A stretch of 60,000 nucleotides of DNA from the NCBI GenBank assembly GCA_950295325.1, contig OX485805.1:15055501-15115500 (forward strand), read 5' to 3'. Below are positions 47,161 through 59,872 of the stretch, piece by piece (the first letter of the stretch is position 1; each line of letters starts with the position of its first letter). The position numbers and the translations under genes were made by a program. The DNA comes from Polytrichum commune (lineage: Eukaryota; Streptophyta; Polytrichopsida; Polytrichales; Polytrichaceae). The notes under the pieces are model-generated. The model was given only the letters and a program-made list of their open reading frames with translations. It did no database searches and was not told where the DNA came from.

Positions 47161-48163
47161 TATGTTTTGTATAATATTATGTAGGTTTTTTAATTTGGTC
47201 TTGTTTTTTATTAAAAAATATATAATTTTTTTTCTTAATTTTGGGGGTTATGGTGTTTTTTGTGTTTTTTGTTCCTTTGATTTGGTGTTTGGTATTTTTG
47301 AATGGTTGAGTGTTATACTTTATGGGTTTCGTGACTAGGTGCTCAGTATTTAGTTTGGGTGTATGGGGTTTGTTGTTATGTTTTTTCTTATAAGGTATGG
47401 TTAGGTGTAGGTTGTTGGTATAAGGGGTGATTTTTTCTATGTTTTTGGTGGTATTTATAAGGGGTTTGAAACCTTTGAAATGTGCGAGGTTCAAGTGATG
47501 GTTAGTTTTTATTATTATTTTACTTATTTTTTGTTCTATGTTGGTGTTTTGGGGGTTTCGGCTTATGTTATGTGGTTCTATTAGTTGATATGATTTTGTG
47601 TTAGTATAGCCGGGTTTATATGTGGGTGAGTTTATTAGTTTTTTAATTATATTGTTCTTTTTTTTTCTTTTTTTTTCTTTTTTTGTGTGAGGCCGGTAGG
47701 CCGAGCTCCAATTAGGGTTGTATGGTGTTCTTTGTTGTGCTTGATAGGGTATTTGGTATGTTTATTCGGTGAAGTTTTTATTGTTTTGTTATTACTTTTG
47801 GTGTATTTGGTAAGTGGTTTTGTTATGATTTTAATTTGTATGTTGTTTATTAAAAACTTTATTGGATTATTAATGAATGTTGTATTTATTTTGTTATTGT
47901 TTCCATATATTTTGTGCATAGTTTTTGATATGTAGTATTTGTTTTGTTTTCTATTAGTGTTTGTATATATCTTTGCTATATTGGTTTCGTATACTTTGTA
48001 GGTCTTTTGAGAGTTTTGTGTTTTAAGGTTTTTGGTTTGGTATGTGTCTTTTGGGTTGATGTTAGTTTTAGTATTGAGTATCTTAGGGTTAGGTGTGCAT
48101 TGTTTTCTAACGGTATTGATTGTTTGTTTGTTGGAGTTAAGTTTCTCTATTCCCACTCACCCA

Positions 48164-48759
48164 TACATAAATGCATCACTACCACGCACACAACCCATAA
48201 GTAACCCACACCTATTATGTGTTCACCTCACAATCATACATGACTACATACTAAAAAAATCCCATCTTAGAAAGCCCAAACTCACTTGTGCCATCACATG
48301 CACCACGGACTTACAAACTCATATTTTACTAGGAGGGAGCGTGCATAGTCGAGTATATATAAAAATGTTCCGGTATACAAAAACCACAATTGTTTTGGTC
48401 AAACGACTAAAAGTAGTAGCAAGGTGGTGTTTAAATTGACTTTTTTTCATGGTGTCCTCTATTGTTGTGTTAGGTATTCAAATATAGGCCTACTCACACA
48501 CATTCTAAAGAATATGCTCATTGGATTCTTCCAAATACAAAAAGAATTATTTATCATAAATACAATATGGCTCAAGATTCACCAATCTACACCTTGAAAA
48601 TGTTTGAGCCTCACGTCACATAGCACCCTAATGACACCACTCCTAACTCCTTGCCACATTTGAAAAGACATAGCATACTCCTTAATAAATATATGCCTAA
48701 CTTCCTATTAGTACCTACATCATCGTTGTGAGCCCACACCCACAACAATCCAAGCTACA
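48164..48759. other. Anonymous segment between LINE copies 2 and 3
   Basis: C/A-rich on the plus strand, like LINE copy 3, but I could not match it to any LINE domain. It may be the decayed upstream part of copy 3. Confidence 0.35.
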
Positions 48760-51700
48760 AATGTTTAAAAGAAAATAGATCTTAGATGCCTCACTATGTT
48801 ATAAAAACTAGAACACTACCATACACCTACCCATACGAACACCTAGGACCCCCACAAGCAATGGACACCATCCACCCCCCCCCCCCCCCACGCAACTTGT
48901 CTATGAATTCATCAACCAAGGAATCACACAAGGAGCAACATCCACCCTCCCCAACCTACAAACTAGATTCCCTTACATCCCCACTAAGTTACTACAAGAA
49001 ATTGTCAAATGCACCCAACCCATCATATGTTTCACCCCAAACCAAAACAACACACATCAATCCCAACCACAAGTAATCCTCCACCACACCCACTAGGAGG
49101 GTCCTATTCATGATCCACAAAAGACATATATTCTCCAAACAATGTCATCAAAATCCCTACACCATGCAACATATCGCCATACTTACATGCCTTCAAAATT
49201 AACAACAAACCACTACCACCACTACTCATAATGAACCTTTACATGCCCTCACACCACCTCAATACCCCTTCATCCCATGAATAGAAGACCAAATCAAAAT
49301 CCTCACAAAACACCACCCAACACACAAAACAAGTATAGCATGCAACTTTAGCAAAGACATACCCCTAATGGGCCATTTACATGATGGTGTACACCACCCA
49401 CCAACCAACGAAAACAAAGCTTCATGTCCACTCCATGAAAAACCTCCACTCCAATTAGTTTTGAACACCAAAACAATTTATAGACAAGGCGGTTACAACT
49501 ATACATCAACCAACCTCATAGATGTCTTCTTCACCAACATAATGCCCAACACATGCCTAACAGCACAAACACTCACTGAAAATGATCAAAACTCTTACGA
49601 CTATCAAGTATGCCTTGACCTTAAACCAAACAATGTAATAAAAATATAAGCCACCAACCCCCCCCCCCCTAAAATTACCTACCATATCCCACAACAAAAT
49701 ATACTAATCATCTTTCAAGAAGCCACCAATCTCAACATACAATCACTCACTCACAACCTCCACAACCCCCACCTATCACCGAATGAATGGGAAGAAGCCC
49801 AAGACAATTTCCAAGATATAATTAATACCCTAAGCACATGCATCGATTCAACATGTATCGGATGAAACCCAATACAATTTCCAAGATTTCATTAATACCC
49901 TAAGCACATGCATCAAATCAAGAAGTACAAACTCAAACAAGTCCACCGCCCTCCCCTATGTGCATGACAACAAGGTGGTCTCATGCCTAGAAAACAAAAG
50001 AAAACATGGGAACACCATTTCCATATACATCATTGCATACGAAAAACCATCATAGTCATCACCACACAAGCAAACATAATGTGGTCATCTCACCCAGACA
50101 TCCAACACCTCCTCACTCTCACAAGCATCACCTTCTTGACCCCCCCCCCCAATGGGTGTAGGAACTAGCTAGCCCCCAAAAAACCGCCAAAATCAAAGCA
50201 CATTAAATCACCATAAAACAACGGCCACAAATTGCACCCAAAAAATAAGAAATAAAAATAAAAATTGCTACATCCTAGACTCCAAGCTTAAAACTATATA
50301 CAAAAAAATATTCAAACCATCTGCCAATACCCCACTAGAATATCTCATGGATTCCCACGACAATATACTCACAAATCCACTTAACATTGCCCAAAAAATC
50401 CTACATGCATGATAGAACTCCTAAAAGGACAACTCCCCATTTGACCCGATCAACCACCCCCTTTATTCAACTACGTGGCACAAACAAGACGGATTTATCC
50501 TAGACAAACGAGACCCCCATTACACATGGATCCCACAACTATCTTAAACTTTTGGCAAAAGGCATGACCCCAGGACCAAACAACATCCCCAACAAAATTC
50601 TCAAGGCACTACCACCAACCTTCCATGACATGTTTTTCCTCCTCTTCAAAAAATGCTACCACCGCAAAAATATCCCAAACTACTGGGAGCACAATAAACA
50701 TACTCCTCCATAAAAAAATGATCCTCTCCTCATCGATAACTATAAATTCATAGCTCTTGCCAATACCATCTATAAGTTTTATACAAATACCCTCACTGCT
50801 CTACTGACAAGCTATGGAGAAAAACACAATTCCCTACACTTTGCAATAAGTATTTTGACCTCAAAGGAATAAAACAATGCAAATATAAATTATCTTAGCC
50901 GCCTTATAATATGCACATTTTACCAATCATGATATGTCTTGATGTGCATCATCTTTATAAATGCATTCGACTTCATTAACCATGCGAGACTATGAGCTAT
51001 AATGGAAGCCTAGGTTACCCTACTGACACATTTGAACTAGTAGAAATATCTACACAAACTTCACCATTGTGTTCCACAATAGCCATTACAACACCAAACC
51101 TCAATCCAAATTAGCAAGGGACCATCCAAGCCCCTACTTATTCATAATATTCTTTGAAACCTCTACTCAAATGACTTGAAAAATACTAGTATGGATGCAA
51201 CTTTAATACCTCCCCCTCCATATGCAACACCACCACATATGTAAACGACCTTGATATCCTCATTGACAACACAATGTGAATCCAACCCCAAATTAGAAAG
51301 CTACCAAAATTCTCCAAATGGTCACACCTTGACCCTAATCTATCTAAACGTGCTATCATGGGATGTCCTAACATATCCAAACTAAGGCCTTCCATGCTCA
51401 AAGCATTCATCCAAACACAAAACATACGCTTGAAATACTTCCCCACACTAATAGAAAACAAATCATATAGGTACCTAGGTATCCACCTAGTCCCCTCCTT
51501 CAAGTGGAAAATTCAAAAACAAAGTCATAATGGACAAAGTCAATCGCCAAAGTAAGATGTTAATGTCCTCCCTAGCCACCATGAAAAAAAAATTATGCAT
51601 CCTCAACACAGTCATCAAACCATGAATAGCATATGCATATCATGTTGCCCCTTTTCTCTTAATCGGACATCGAAAAACTAGATAGAGTTATGAGTAGTCT

Positions 51701-54700
51701 TACTAAAGAAATATGCAACCTACCAGAAAATATGGCCAATAATCTAACCCACCTATCACACCAAGACTTCAATATAACCATACTACATCAATTGTATTGG
51801 GCAATAGCTGGTCCAAGCTCTCAACAACGAAGGCCAACTAGGCAAAAACTATTAAGGCCTAGCCAAACACAAACATGGGGGATTCCAACTCCTCCCAAAA
51901 CTCCAATACCAAACATGTGCAAGATTATCAATCGCCCGTACAATGTTCTTATTTGAACAAAAATATGAAATATGCATAAACAAAGACAATCACTTCTTCC
52001 CCATCAAACAAACCCAAATTGAAACTGCATGCAAACACTCCCCACACTACAACTAACTCCATGAGGCCCAAAAACCAATACTCAAAATTTCCTTAACAAA
52101 CTTTAAATGTAAGGCATCATTATAAGCCACATTGTTGTGATAAGTTGATTATTGCGTGTAACCACCTTCTCCTTCCCTTCCACTCAATAAAGAGAAGGTT
52201 GGCTATTTGCATATGTAGAAATTTGGCATAGTCTTACTGTAGAAGCACTAGGCTTTTGTATCACCGAACTATGAGAGAGAGTTCATGTGCACAAATGTTA
52301 GGCTAAGTCCTAAGTGAGATACTTGAGGATATGAGAATTAGGTAGACAAATATGAGTTTTTCATACTCTAAAACTTTATTTACAACTTTGGTAATGAGAG
52401 TGAATGGCTTTGATGAGCAATTATCTTGAGATGTTATAAGTGACATATTGATTGATGGTTGTGTGGATTTAAAAGTGTGGGATAGATATTGTGTGCGTGA
52501 GAGTAGTGGCTATATGTATGGTTTGAGTAATCAAATTATCATGAGTATGAATAGGTTGATTGAAGGCTATAAGAGCTAGACTTGATGCAATTGATAGAGA
52601 TTTGGCAATAGCTTTATAAGAAGATGATTTTAAAGGAAGAGGGTAAGTTGGATGAGGGTGTGACCAAGAAAATGATATAGAGGAAAGCTTGAGCGTAATC
52701 AAATTGAAAGTAATGTGAAATGTGGAATTAAGAATGAAAGTAAATGAGGAAATCATGGGTGGTAGACTAAAGAGGAGGAATAAAAAATAAGAACTAAGTC
52801 GATGGAGATAACAAATAATGAAATTATGAGAGTGGATAATGATGTACGAATCTAAGAGGGAGTTGCATGTTAGTAAGAGGCAAATATAATTAAGAGTGTG
52901 AGAGCCATAGTCCTACTTCAACGGGTGTACTTGGTGGTGGTCCAAGTAGGCAAAATATGAGAGAGATTGTAAGAGGCGGGAATAAAAAATGAAAAAAGAA
53001 AAAAAAGAGGTAGCATGTGTGAAATTTCACTCATCCCGTGAGAGGGAGTGAAGATTAAGCTCAAAATGAAGGCGATAGCCTATGAGTTATGCAAGAGAAG
53101 ATCGGTCACTTGAAGACAAAGAGTTATATTATTTTAAGAGAAGTCTTGACCTTATGAAGGTTAAGGGATAGCCTAACTAGTGGAAGGTTAAGAAGGGGAA
53201 ATTCCCATGTGAAGAGAGAAAGCAAATAAACTTAGTGGACGTGGAAGGTTGAGAGGACATGAGATGGACACAATTGACATCAATGAGGGCAATAGTCCAT
53301 AGTGAAGACTTTGGCCAAGAGATGAAAGATAACCATACGAATGAAAGATATTACCAGAGGGTAAGAATGCAACTAGAATATAAGCCTAGAAGGTCTATTG
53401 CACTTTGTCAGAGTAAGCAATGAGTTTATATGCATAGATGATGGGGCGTGAGGTTACTCTGTGCAGGCTATAGGCTACCAAAGACATTATTGTGGTAGGA
53501 AAAGAAATTTTATCCCATTGGAGTAAGTTTGTATCCAACAAAGATTATTTGAGCACACAAGACAACCTAAATCATATTATAAAGGATATAGCCTATCTTG
53601 TTGAGGCATTGTCAATGTATTAACCCATGTGGGTGCACTGATTCATGAAACAAGTTTTTAGGTCCACCACAAATGAACGGTGATAATTACAATTGTGAAG
53701 ACTTGCATGATGTTTGTAATTTGATTAAGAAAATTTAACTTTGAGATTATTGCAAGCATAGTAATTAAAGACTATGCAATTAATTAAAAGGCATTACCTC
53801 GGACTTTATCATGACTAGGAGTCATTGACTACTTGCCAAGCTTCTGAGCTTCACGATTGACATAGTGGTTAAAATCGGAGTGATAAGAGTCCACACACAT
53901 AAGACATATCCACACACAATTGAGAAAACACAATGAACCATAAGAGTGTGGATCAAGCTTAATGAAGAAAGAATGAAGGATAAGAAGACATAGATTGTTA
54001 TTACAAACCTTAATCCAATGTGACATTAATCCTCATAGACATTCGTTCAGATTTCTCTAAGACCTTATACCCTAGATTGTCTTCCATGGGCTAGTTTAAG
54101 TGATAGCAAAACCCTAACTTACATCACCACAATAGAACAAATCCTAGACCCCATTGCTAAAAATATACTATTGCTAGAAGATTTCCCAAAAAAATAGAAA
54201 ATGTCCTCTAAACTCATCAAAGACACCTTCCAAGAGGTACAAATTATGTTCCCACAACCCCATTTACACAAAACCCCATAGTATTCACACATGCACAAAT
54301 TACCACCAATTGTCCTACACAAACCAATGCCACCAATGGACTAATAATACTTTCCATCTCGGCCTCTAAAACCACCACTAGAAGAAAAAAATGGGGCACT
54401 CAAGAATAACATTTAATGAAGCAGCAAACTAATTGGCTAATGAAGGTTCCACCAAAACCAAACTCACCATAACACTACAAATACACACTATCCAAATGAC
54501 TATGTTCTAGCTAAATGGAGTTTCAGCTAGTGCCCATGAAGGACCCATTCGTCACCTCCACCCATTCATAAAGAACACACACCGCAAAGACAAATGAATA
54601 CTAGCCAAATCCAAATTTGCCTATGTAGATAAATAGATATCAACAAAAATTTCACTCATAGACTCTCTAACCATTTTTGGACAACCTTGGGCATCTCGGA

Positions 54701-55421
54701 GCTCAAATAACACACACTAAAATTACGTTATGCCCAATACATGGGGAACCATCTAAACATCTTTTATGGCCAACTACACATTATGCCATAATAACATAAT
54801 AGACATTTGGTCATATGCACAAACCAATACATTAAAGGTCTATGAATAGCCCACCATACTGAAGCAATATGCCAAATCACTTGCGCACTATAATCCAACA
54901 AACACACACGTTACTACACATTGGTTAAGGCATGCATATGTTAAGATAGACCACATGGAATAACAATCTTGGAATGGTTACTCAAATGCACATGCACTGC
55001 CACCCCATGCACATGCATGGCAAGACTACAACCATATATCTTTTGTGTAATAGGCGCCCCTAATAGCAACCCACCACCAACAACCCCATTCCCCTCCCTC
55101 ACTATCCAATTTATAAAATTCACTTATTGCCACGACATATTCTTCATGGAAGCAACCACCAAAAAATGCAAAAAAGAAGCCCCTCGTACAAAAGCTTAGA
55201 CAAAACAATTGGAAAGTAAACCCACTAATCACCGTCACCATAGGCGTGAGAGGAGCCATCCACAAAAGCTCAATCCAAGCTTTTTAAAACCTAAAGATAC
55301 CCCCGATAACATGAAGAAACTTATGAAGCAAATACACCAAAACACCATCAAATACCTAACATATACCCAATATTAAACAAAGAGAGCTTGAAAATAAACA
55401 ACTCACAATTGACCCACCCTA
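48760..55421 (+). pseudogene. LINE copy 3, heavily decayed ORF2
   Basis: The plus strand, frame by frame, shows the order seen in copies 1 and 2. Linker (TQLVYEFINQGITQGAT, RFPYIPTKLLQE, about 48890-49010); APE C-terminal part (YRQGGYNYTSTNLIDVFF, 49490-49530); RT pieces (TPGPNNIPNKILKALPPTF near 50570, FIALANTIYKFYTNTL near 50750); thumb (YRYLGIHLVPSFKWKIQ, 51470-51520); RNase H end (NEAAN, stop, LANEGS near 54420; EGPIRHLHPFIK near 54540); and RLE-like C-terminus (LTIQFIKFTYCHDIF, 55100-55150, then NWKVNPLITVTIGVRGAIHK). Key RLE residues are lost: RPD reads QPY and the Glu reads Lys. The ORF end (TIDPP, stop) is at 55421. No 2A motif was found. It runs in the opposite direction to copies 1 and 2 and is the oldest of the three. 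Confidence 0.75.
52130..54110. other. Segment unlike the LINE inside copy 3
   Basis: Here the C/A-rich composition of copy 3 gives way to G/A-rich DNA with no LINE similarity that I can see. The LINE resumes after about 54110. It replaces the part between the thumb and RNase H (about 2 kb in copy 1). It could be an insertion paired with a deletion. I found no terminal repeats. Confidence 0.4.
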
Positions 55422-55438
55422 AATTTACTATTATTTAA

Positions 55439-55439
55439 A

Positions 55440-55473
<34 letters not shown>

Positions 55474-55482
55474 AAACACACA
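55439..55482. repeat. CA microsatellite just after LINE copy 3
   Basis: About 20 CA units, some interrupted by AA, starting 18 bp after the LINE stop codon. Confidence 0.85.
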
Positions 55483-55710
55483 ATTTTAAATTTGATCAAA
55501 ATAATGAAGGAGTCCACCTTTTGAAAGGATGGAAGTAACCATGCATTGTTGCTTGGTAAAACATGACCAATGTTTGGATGAATGGTCTCCCATTCACGTT
55601 GATGTCATGTAAAAATTGACGATTTCTTTTCTTTTCTTCACGTCTTCTAAACATATGCCTTTTAGGTATGCAATTTCCAAATGAAGTCATTGTGTTGGAA
55701 GTACATAATC

Positions 55711-56033
55711 ACACTAGATATGATATTTAGTGTTTGATTATATTTAATGTTGTTACCACTCTACCATGCTCAACATTAATTTTTAATTTCTCAACAATTT
55801 GTGCTAGAAAATATGCTAGAAGATATGTTGGATTTTCTTTTTCCCTTTTTCTTTCTTTCTTTCTTTCATATCCTTACTAACAATAAATCCAGACATGTAA
55901 CTTCCACATATAACCATAGTTGATATTTAGTGTTTGAGTTTACATTTAATGTTACTTACTATCATAGGATTATTGACAATTATTGTATACGTTTGTATTT
56001 AGTGTATCAAACACTAAATATCATATTTAGTGT
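55711..56033. mobile_element. 323-bp element with palindromic terminal repeats
   Basis: The 28-bp terminal inverted repeats begin ACACTAGATATGATATTT and ACACTAAATATGATATTT. Each is itself nearly a palindrome and continues AGTGTTTGAT. Related sequence lies at 16275-16342 and a lone terminus at 35-57. No clear target duplication and no coding capacity. A CTTT microsatellite lies inside near 55848-55867. Confidence 0.6.
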
Positions 56034-56585
56034 AGTGAACCTCATAAGATTCAACATTAACAATTGTAATCCGAACATGATTGGAATTTTGTGAGGGTGT
56101 TTTCAAGAATTCTTTGTACTTCTTTTAGAAAAAATAAGTTTGAATTTTATGGGCCTTTTTTTCCCATCAAACAATCAAACATTTTGATTGTTGCAGATTG
56201 GCCATCACCCCAATTCTCCCAACATAAGGTGGGGTTGCCAATTTCCGTCCAAATTTCAGATGTGCCTAGTTCGGATGTTGAAACTATTTTAAAAAAAAAA
56301 TTTTGAGCGCTCCACAAAACTGGTGCAAGAGCAACTATGAAAACATCAAAATTTTCCAGCATGTTTATGATTTCCTACAAATTTTTAAAGGAAACCTTGT
56401 AGAGTGACCGACACTCGCACATAGGGTACGTGGTATATCCACATGGTGGATTTCTAAAACCGACCGCTGGCAGCCAATGAAATGTTGGCAGCGTTGTGAA
56501 CGGTAAAAGCACCTACATAGGTGCTTTCGACCATAGGGGTTGACTTTAGGACCCGCACGGAAATTGCCACCCCTACCTTAATGGA

Positions 56586-56933
56586 TAACATTACCCAACC
56601 CAATACTCTTAACTCCGGCGCGGAGTTCGATACGGCTCCGATGCGGCTCCGGGGAGGTTCGGATGCCAGCTCCGGTGGGTTCGGGTGGGTTGAGGCAAAA
56701 ATTGCCCCCTATTTTTTTGATTGGGTGGGGCCTTACTTGGTCTCATAAGGGGCCTCCTAGAGTAATTTGGGGCCGTAGAACCCAAATTTAGCAAAAAAAA
56801 ACCAAAAAAAGTCATCAAGGGGCCAAAACGGGGAGGGCCAGAAAAATGGACCCACCGGAGCTGGCATCTGAACCTCCCCGGAGCCGCATCGAACTCCGCG
56901 CCGGAGTTAAGAGTATTGGGTTGGGTAATGTTA
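56586..56933. mobile_element. 348-bp GC-rich inverted-repeat element
   Basis: TAACATTACCCAACCCAATA and about 100 further bases at 56586-56690 recur inverted at about 56840-56933, around a spacer of about 150 bp. The arms contain AACTCCGGCGCGGAGTTCGA, itself a palindrome. The sequence ACCTTAA lies on both sides (56575-56581 and 56938-56944), which may be a target duplication or part of it, but the exact ends are not settled. Frames on both strands are mirror images. Confidence 0.65.
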
Positions 56934-57169
56934 GGGTACCTTAACCTCCTAGCCATATAAGATCCAATGGCTAGTTGGGGTGTGTGCCACCAACCCAGTC
57001 AAATCCCCTTGGTTGCCTCCCAAGTACACTACCAAACCCAACAATGAGGGTAACAAACACCTCTTTAAACTTGCAAGGACAATCCCAAAGGAAATGAGGT
57101 TGAAAGCCTTGTTGTTGGGGTGATGGCCAATTCAAGAAAACCACATATTATGGTTAAATAATGGTCATA

Positions 57170-58150
57170 AAAGGGGCCACAAAGACACACAAAACCAATT
57201 TTGGAGTGCCCAAAATGTTGAAAAACAAACTCTCAGCACCAAGAGGATGCTTCTCAAGTTTTTGGGCATTTTCTAGAAGCGTTCAGAAACCCATTGGACA
57301 ACGTTGGGGTGTCATTTTTGAAGATTTTTTGAAAAAAATCATTAAATTTGGTCTACCAGTAACATCTTCAAATGGTTAGAAAACACCCTCTTGGATGTTT
57401 TTCAAGTTTTGAGGAAATATTCAGAAGCCCTAAAATGGCCCTTGGCAACGATGGGGGATCATTTTAAAATAATAATTAAAAAATCACAAAATTTGAAACT
57501 ACCAATAATGTCTCCAAAATGTTAGAAAACACCCTTTCAGCACCAAAAAGGTGTTTTCAAGTTTTTGGGCATTTTTAAGAAGCCATAAGAAGGTCATGGG
57601 CAACGTTGGGGCGCCACTTTTAAAGAATTTTGGAACTACTAATCATGTCTTGAAAACGTGGGAAAAAAACTTTTTGGTACCAATAGGATGTTTTACAAAA
57701 TTTCGGGCAATTTTTAGAAGCCCTGCGAAGGCCTTGGGCAACATTGGGGCGTCATTTTTAACGAATTTTGAAATATTCAATAAAATTTTGGACCAACAAC
57801 AATGTCCCTAAAATCTTGGGAAACACCTTCTCAACACTCAGAGGATGTTTTCCAAGTTTTGATTTTGTAAAAGCCATGGAAAGGCCCCATGATGTGTTTG
57901 GAGCATAATTTTAAAGAATTTTTGAAAAATTAATAGAAATTGAAATCAACAACAATGTCTTTAAAATGTTGTAAAACATTTTCTGAACACCAATAGGTGT
58001 CTTCAAGTTCCTGGGGATTCTTCAAAAGCCATGAGAAGGCCTTACGAAATGTTGGGGTGTCAATATAAAGATTTTAAAAAATTAAAAAAACTTGAAACCA
58101 ACAATAATATGTCGAGAATGTTGGAAAACACTTTGGATAGCAAGTTGAGG
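57170..58150. repeat. Diverged tandem array, six units of about 150 bp
   Basis: A conserved block (GGATGTTTTTCAAGTTTTGG, with variants) recurs at about 57245, 57393, 57550, 57686, 57843 and 57996, spaced 136-157 bp. Each unit continues with AGAAGCC, GGCAACGTTGGGG and AATGTTGGAAAACAC. Two plus-strand frames (57161-57379 and 57551-57811) translate the block to similar peptides (FSSFWAF.RS). Stops in the other units argue against a gene. Confidence 0.75.
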
Positions 58151-59829
58151 CTTTGAGACCCTTAATGGTATTTTGGGGCCATGTACATTTGAAATTTGCT
58201 CTTGAGCAAGACTAAAGGATGTTCTTTACACATTTAATGTCTCGTTGCAATTTTCACACAAGTCTATAAATTTTAATTAATATAGCATCCCTTTAATTAC
58301 AATAAGACTATAATTATAATTACTACTAGGGGCCCATAAACCCAATTATTAGAGAATAAGAACATAATTGGTACTTGATATTCCCCAACCCCAAGTAATA
58401 CCCCTTAAATAAAGACCCTCTGGTCACAAGTATAATGGAAAAATATCATAGCGTGTACCCCCAAGGCATCGCCTCCAAGGGGGACATCTCCTATTGTGTC
58501 ACAATTGGTGACATCCCACATTGCACATCCCTAAAGTTCACAAAAATGTCTTCTCAGGCTTTGGGGAAAAAGAAGGAAATGGGTGTTTTGCAAACATCTT
58601 TATTATGTGTTTAGATTTTTGTGCAAGGTGGATTATGATAATGGCAAGTTCATTCACGCTTCAATGTACACCTACAACGAGGTCATGCAACTATTTGAAC
58701 TTGCCAATGTTGTAGAGTGTGAGTAATGTTCCAAGTGTTGTGTTCACCCTCATGTTTGAGAATGTTAGTAGGTGACATGTATTGATGTGGATTGTTACAA
58801 TAAAAATCAACAATTCAATGATAGTTTTTTCAAAGTATCCATGGTAATAGGCCCACTTCACTTTTGTTCATCCAAAATGTTAATACTTTATGATTGAGAA
58901 TTTACAATTAAAGGAGTAATAAATTTAGAACATGAACCTAGAACCAAGCGCATCTATTAAATTTGGCTTCATCGCTCATCGTTCACATCTTAGCTTCCCC
59001 CAAAAAAATCAATTATAGTAATTTTTTGCACAATTATTGGATTATTTCAAAATGCCTAAATGATAGTTTTTTAGCTCCAACTTTTCATGGTCATTTGGAC
59101 TTTCTCGGATGTTGCCATGCGATGAAGCCTACCAAGGCATATTTAACCTAGTGTGTACTGAATGATCTAAACTCATATTCAAACGACTAGACCAAGGGCA
59201 AGCCTAGAACTAAAACATGTTGGAGTTGTATGGTAGAATCTTCTAATACAATTGCATATGGAAACGTTCTCATTATATTTTCATTATATAGAAACTAATT
59301 GTTTAGATTTGACACCAAAACCAGGCAATCAATTTTCCATTGTATTTTGATGATCTAGTGTTCAAATAATCACTTGGGATTCACATAGCTCCGAGAGAGA
59401 GAAAGAGAGATCCCTGTAGAGTTTAGTTACCAAAAAGTATAGATTTTGAAATTTCTATCTGAATATGAGATTTGAAGACAATTATGGTACGTGTGTGTTA
59501 TAGTGTGCACATAAAATAAGGTTATCTAGGTGCACAACATTGAAAACATGGTCATTTGGGTGCACAATATACTATATGCCACATTGTTTACCATACATTC
59601 ATCTCCAAGTTGTCGTAATGGATGAAGATGGCTAAGAGGATGTTATGAACTAGTGTAACTCCATCACAAATCTCCAAAAGGTAGCATATAATGTAACTAT
59701 TATGTTAAGATTATACCTACTGGTGTATATGCATTTGTCCCACATCCTTGCTTTGTAAACCCGTTTCTAGGTCACAAATGAGCTCATTGCTATGATCAAT
59801 GTGAAACGTTCCTCATTCATATGCTGATG

Positions 59830-59872
<43 letters not shown>

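Larger units (their letters stand above)
38701..48150 (-). mobile_element. LINE copy 2, 9.45 kb with nested insertions
   Basis: Bounded by exact 13-bp duplications TCCCACTCACCCA at 38688-38700 and 48151-48163. The element is read on the minus strand and is homologous to copy 1 from the ORF2 N-terminal extension to the 3' tail. It lacks the leader, ORF1-like relic and AT array of copy 1, so it is probably 5'-truncated at ATAGAGAAACTTAACTCC. It contains a 753-bp DNA transposon (39316-40068), SINE copy B (41137-41422) and a 66-bp tandem duplication (42486-42617). It differs a good deal from copy 1, so the two are separate subfamily members and not a recent duplication. Confidence 0.9.
38990..48150 (-). 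pseudogene. LINE copy 2 ORF2
   Basis: Same domain order as copy 1: N-extension (NLKTQNSQKTYKVY, TKPLTKYTKSNNKT), 2A (47122-47160), linker (IYKYIHQNQDPPSLEALSNQ), APE (CGDFN; the SDH motif reads SHH near 45750), RT with an intact YADD (44075-44086), thumb, RNase H (split by the SINE after SWWREEAGYG), CCHC (CPICDSTDPDT), and RLE-like domain (RFKPDLV; then EFTYCNDR and IEKYKPLMDNIANKGWK on the far side of the DNA transposon). Many stops and frameshifts are scattered through APE and RT, for example TGA for Trp near 44003. The two inserted elements also break it. The C-terminus (39238-38990) is the best-kept piece. No AUG is seen at the start. Confidence 0.8.

Noticed and set aside
48860-48890. 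CRISPR-like or regular short repeats in C-rich tracts
   Set aside because: They are homopolymer C runs in a decayed LINE, and the window is eukaryotic.
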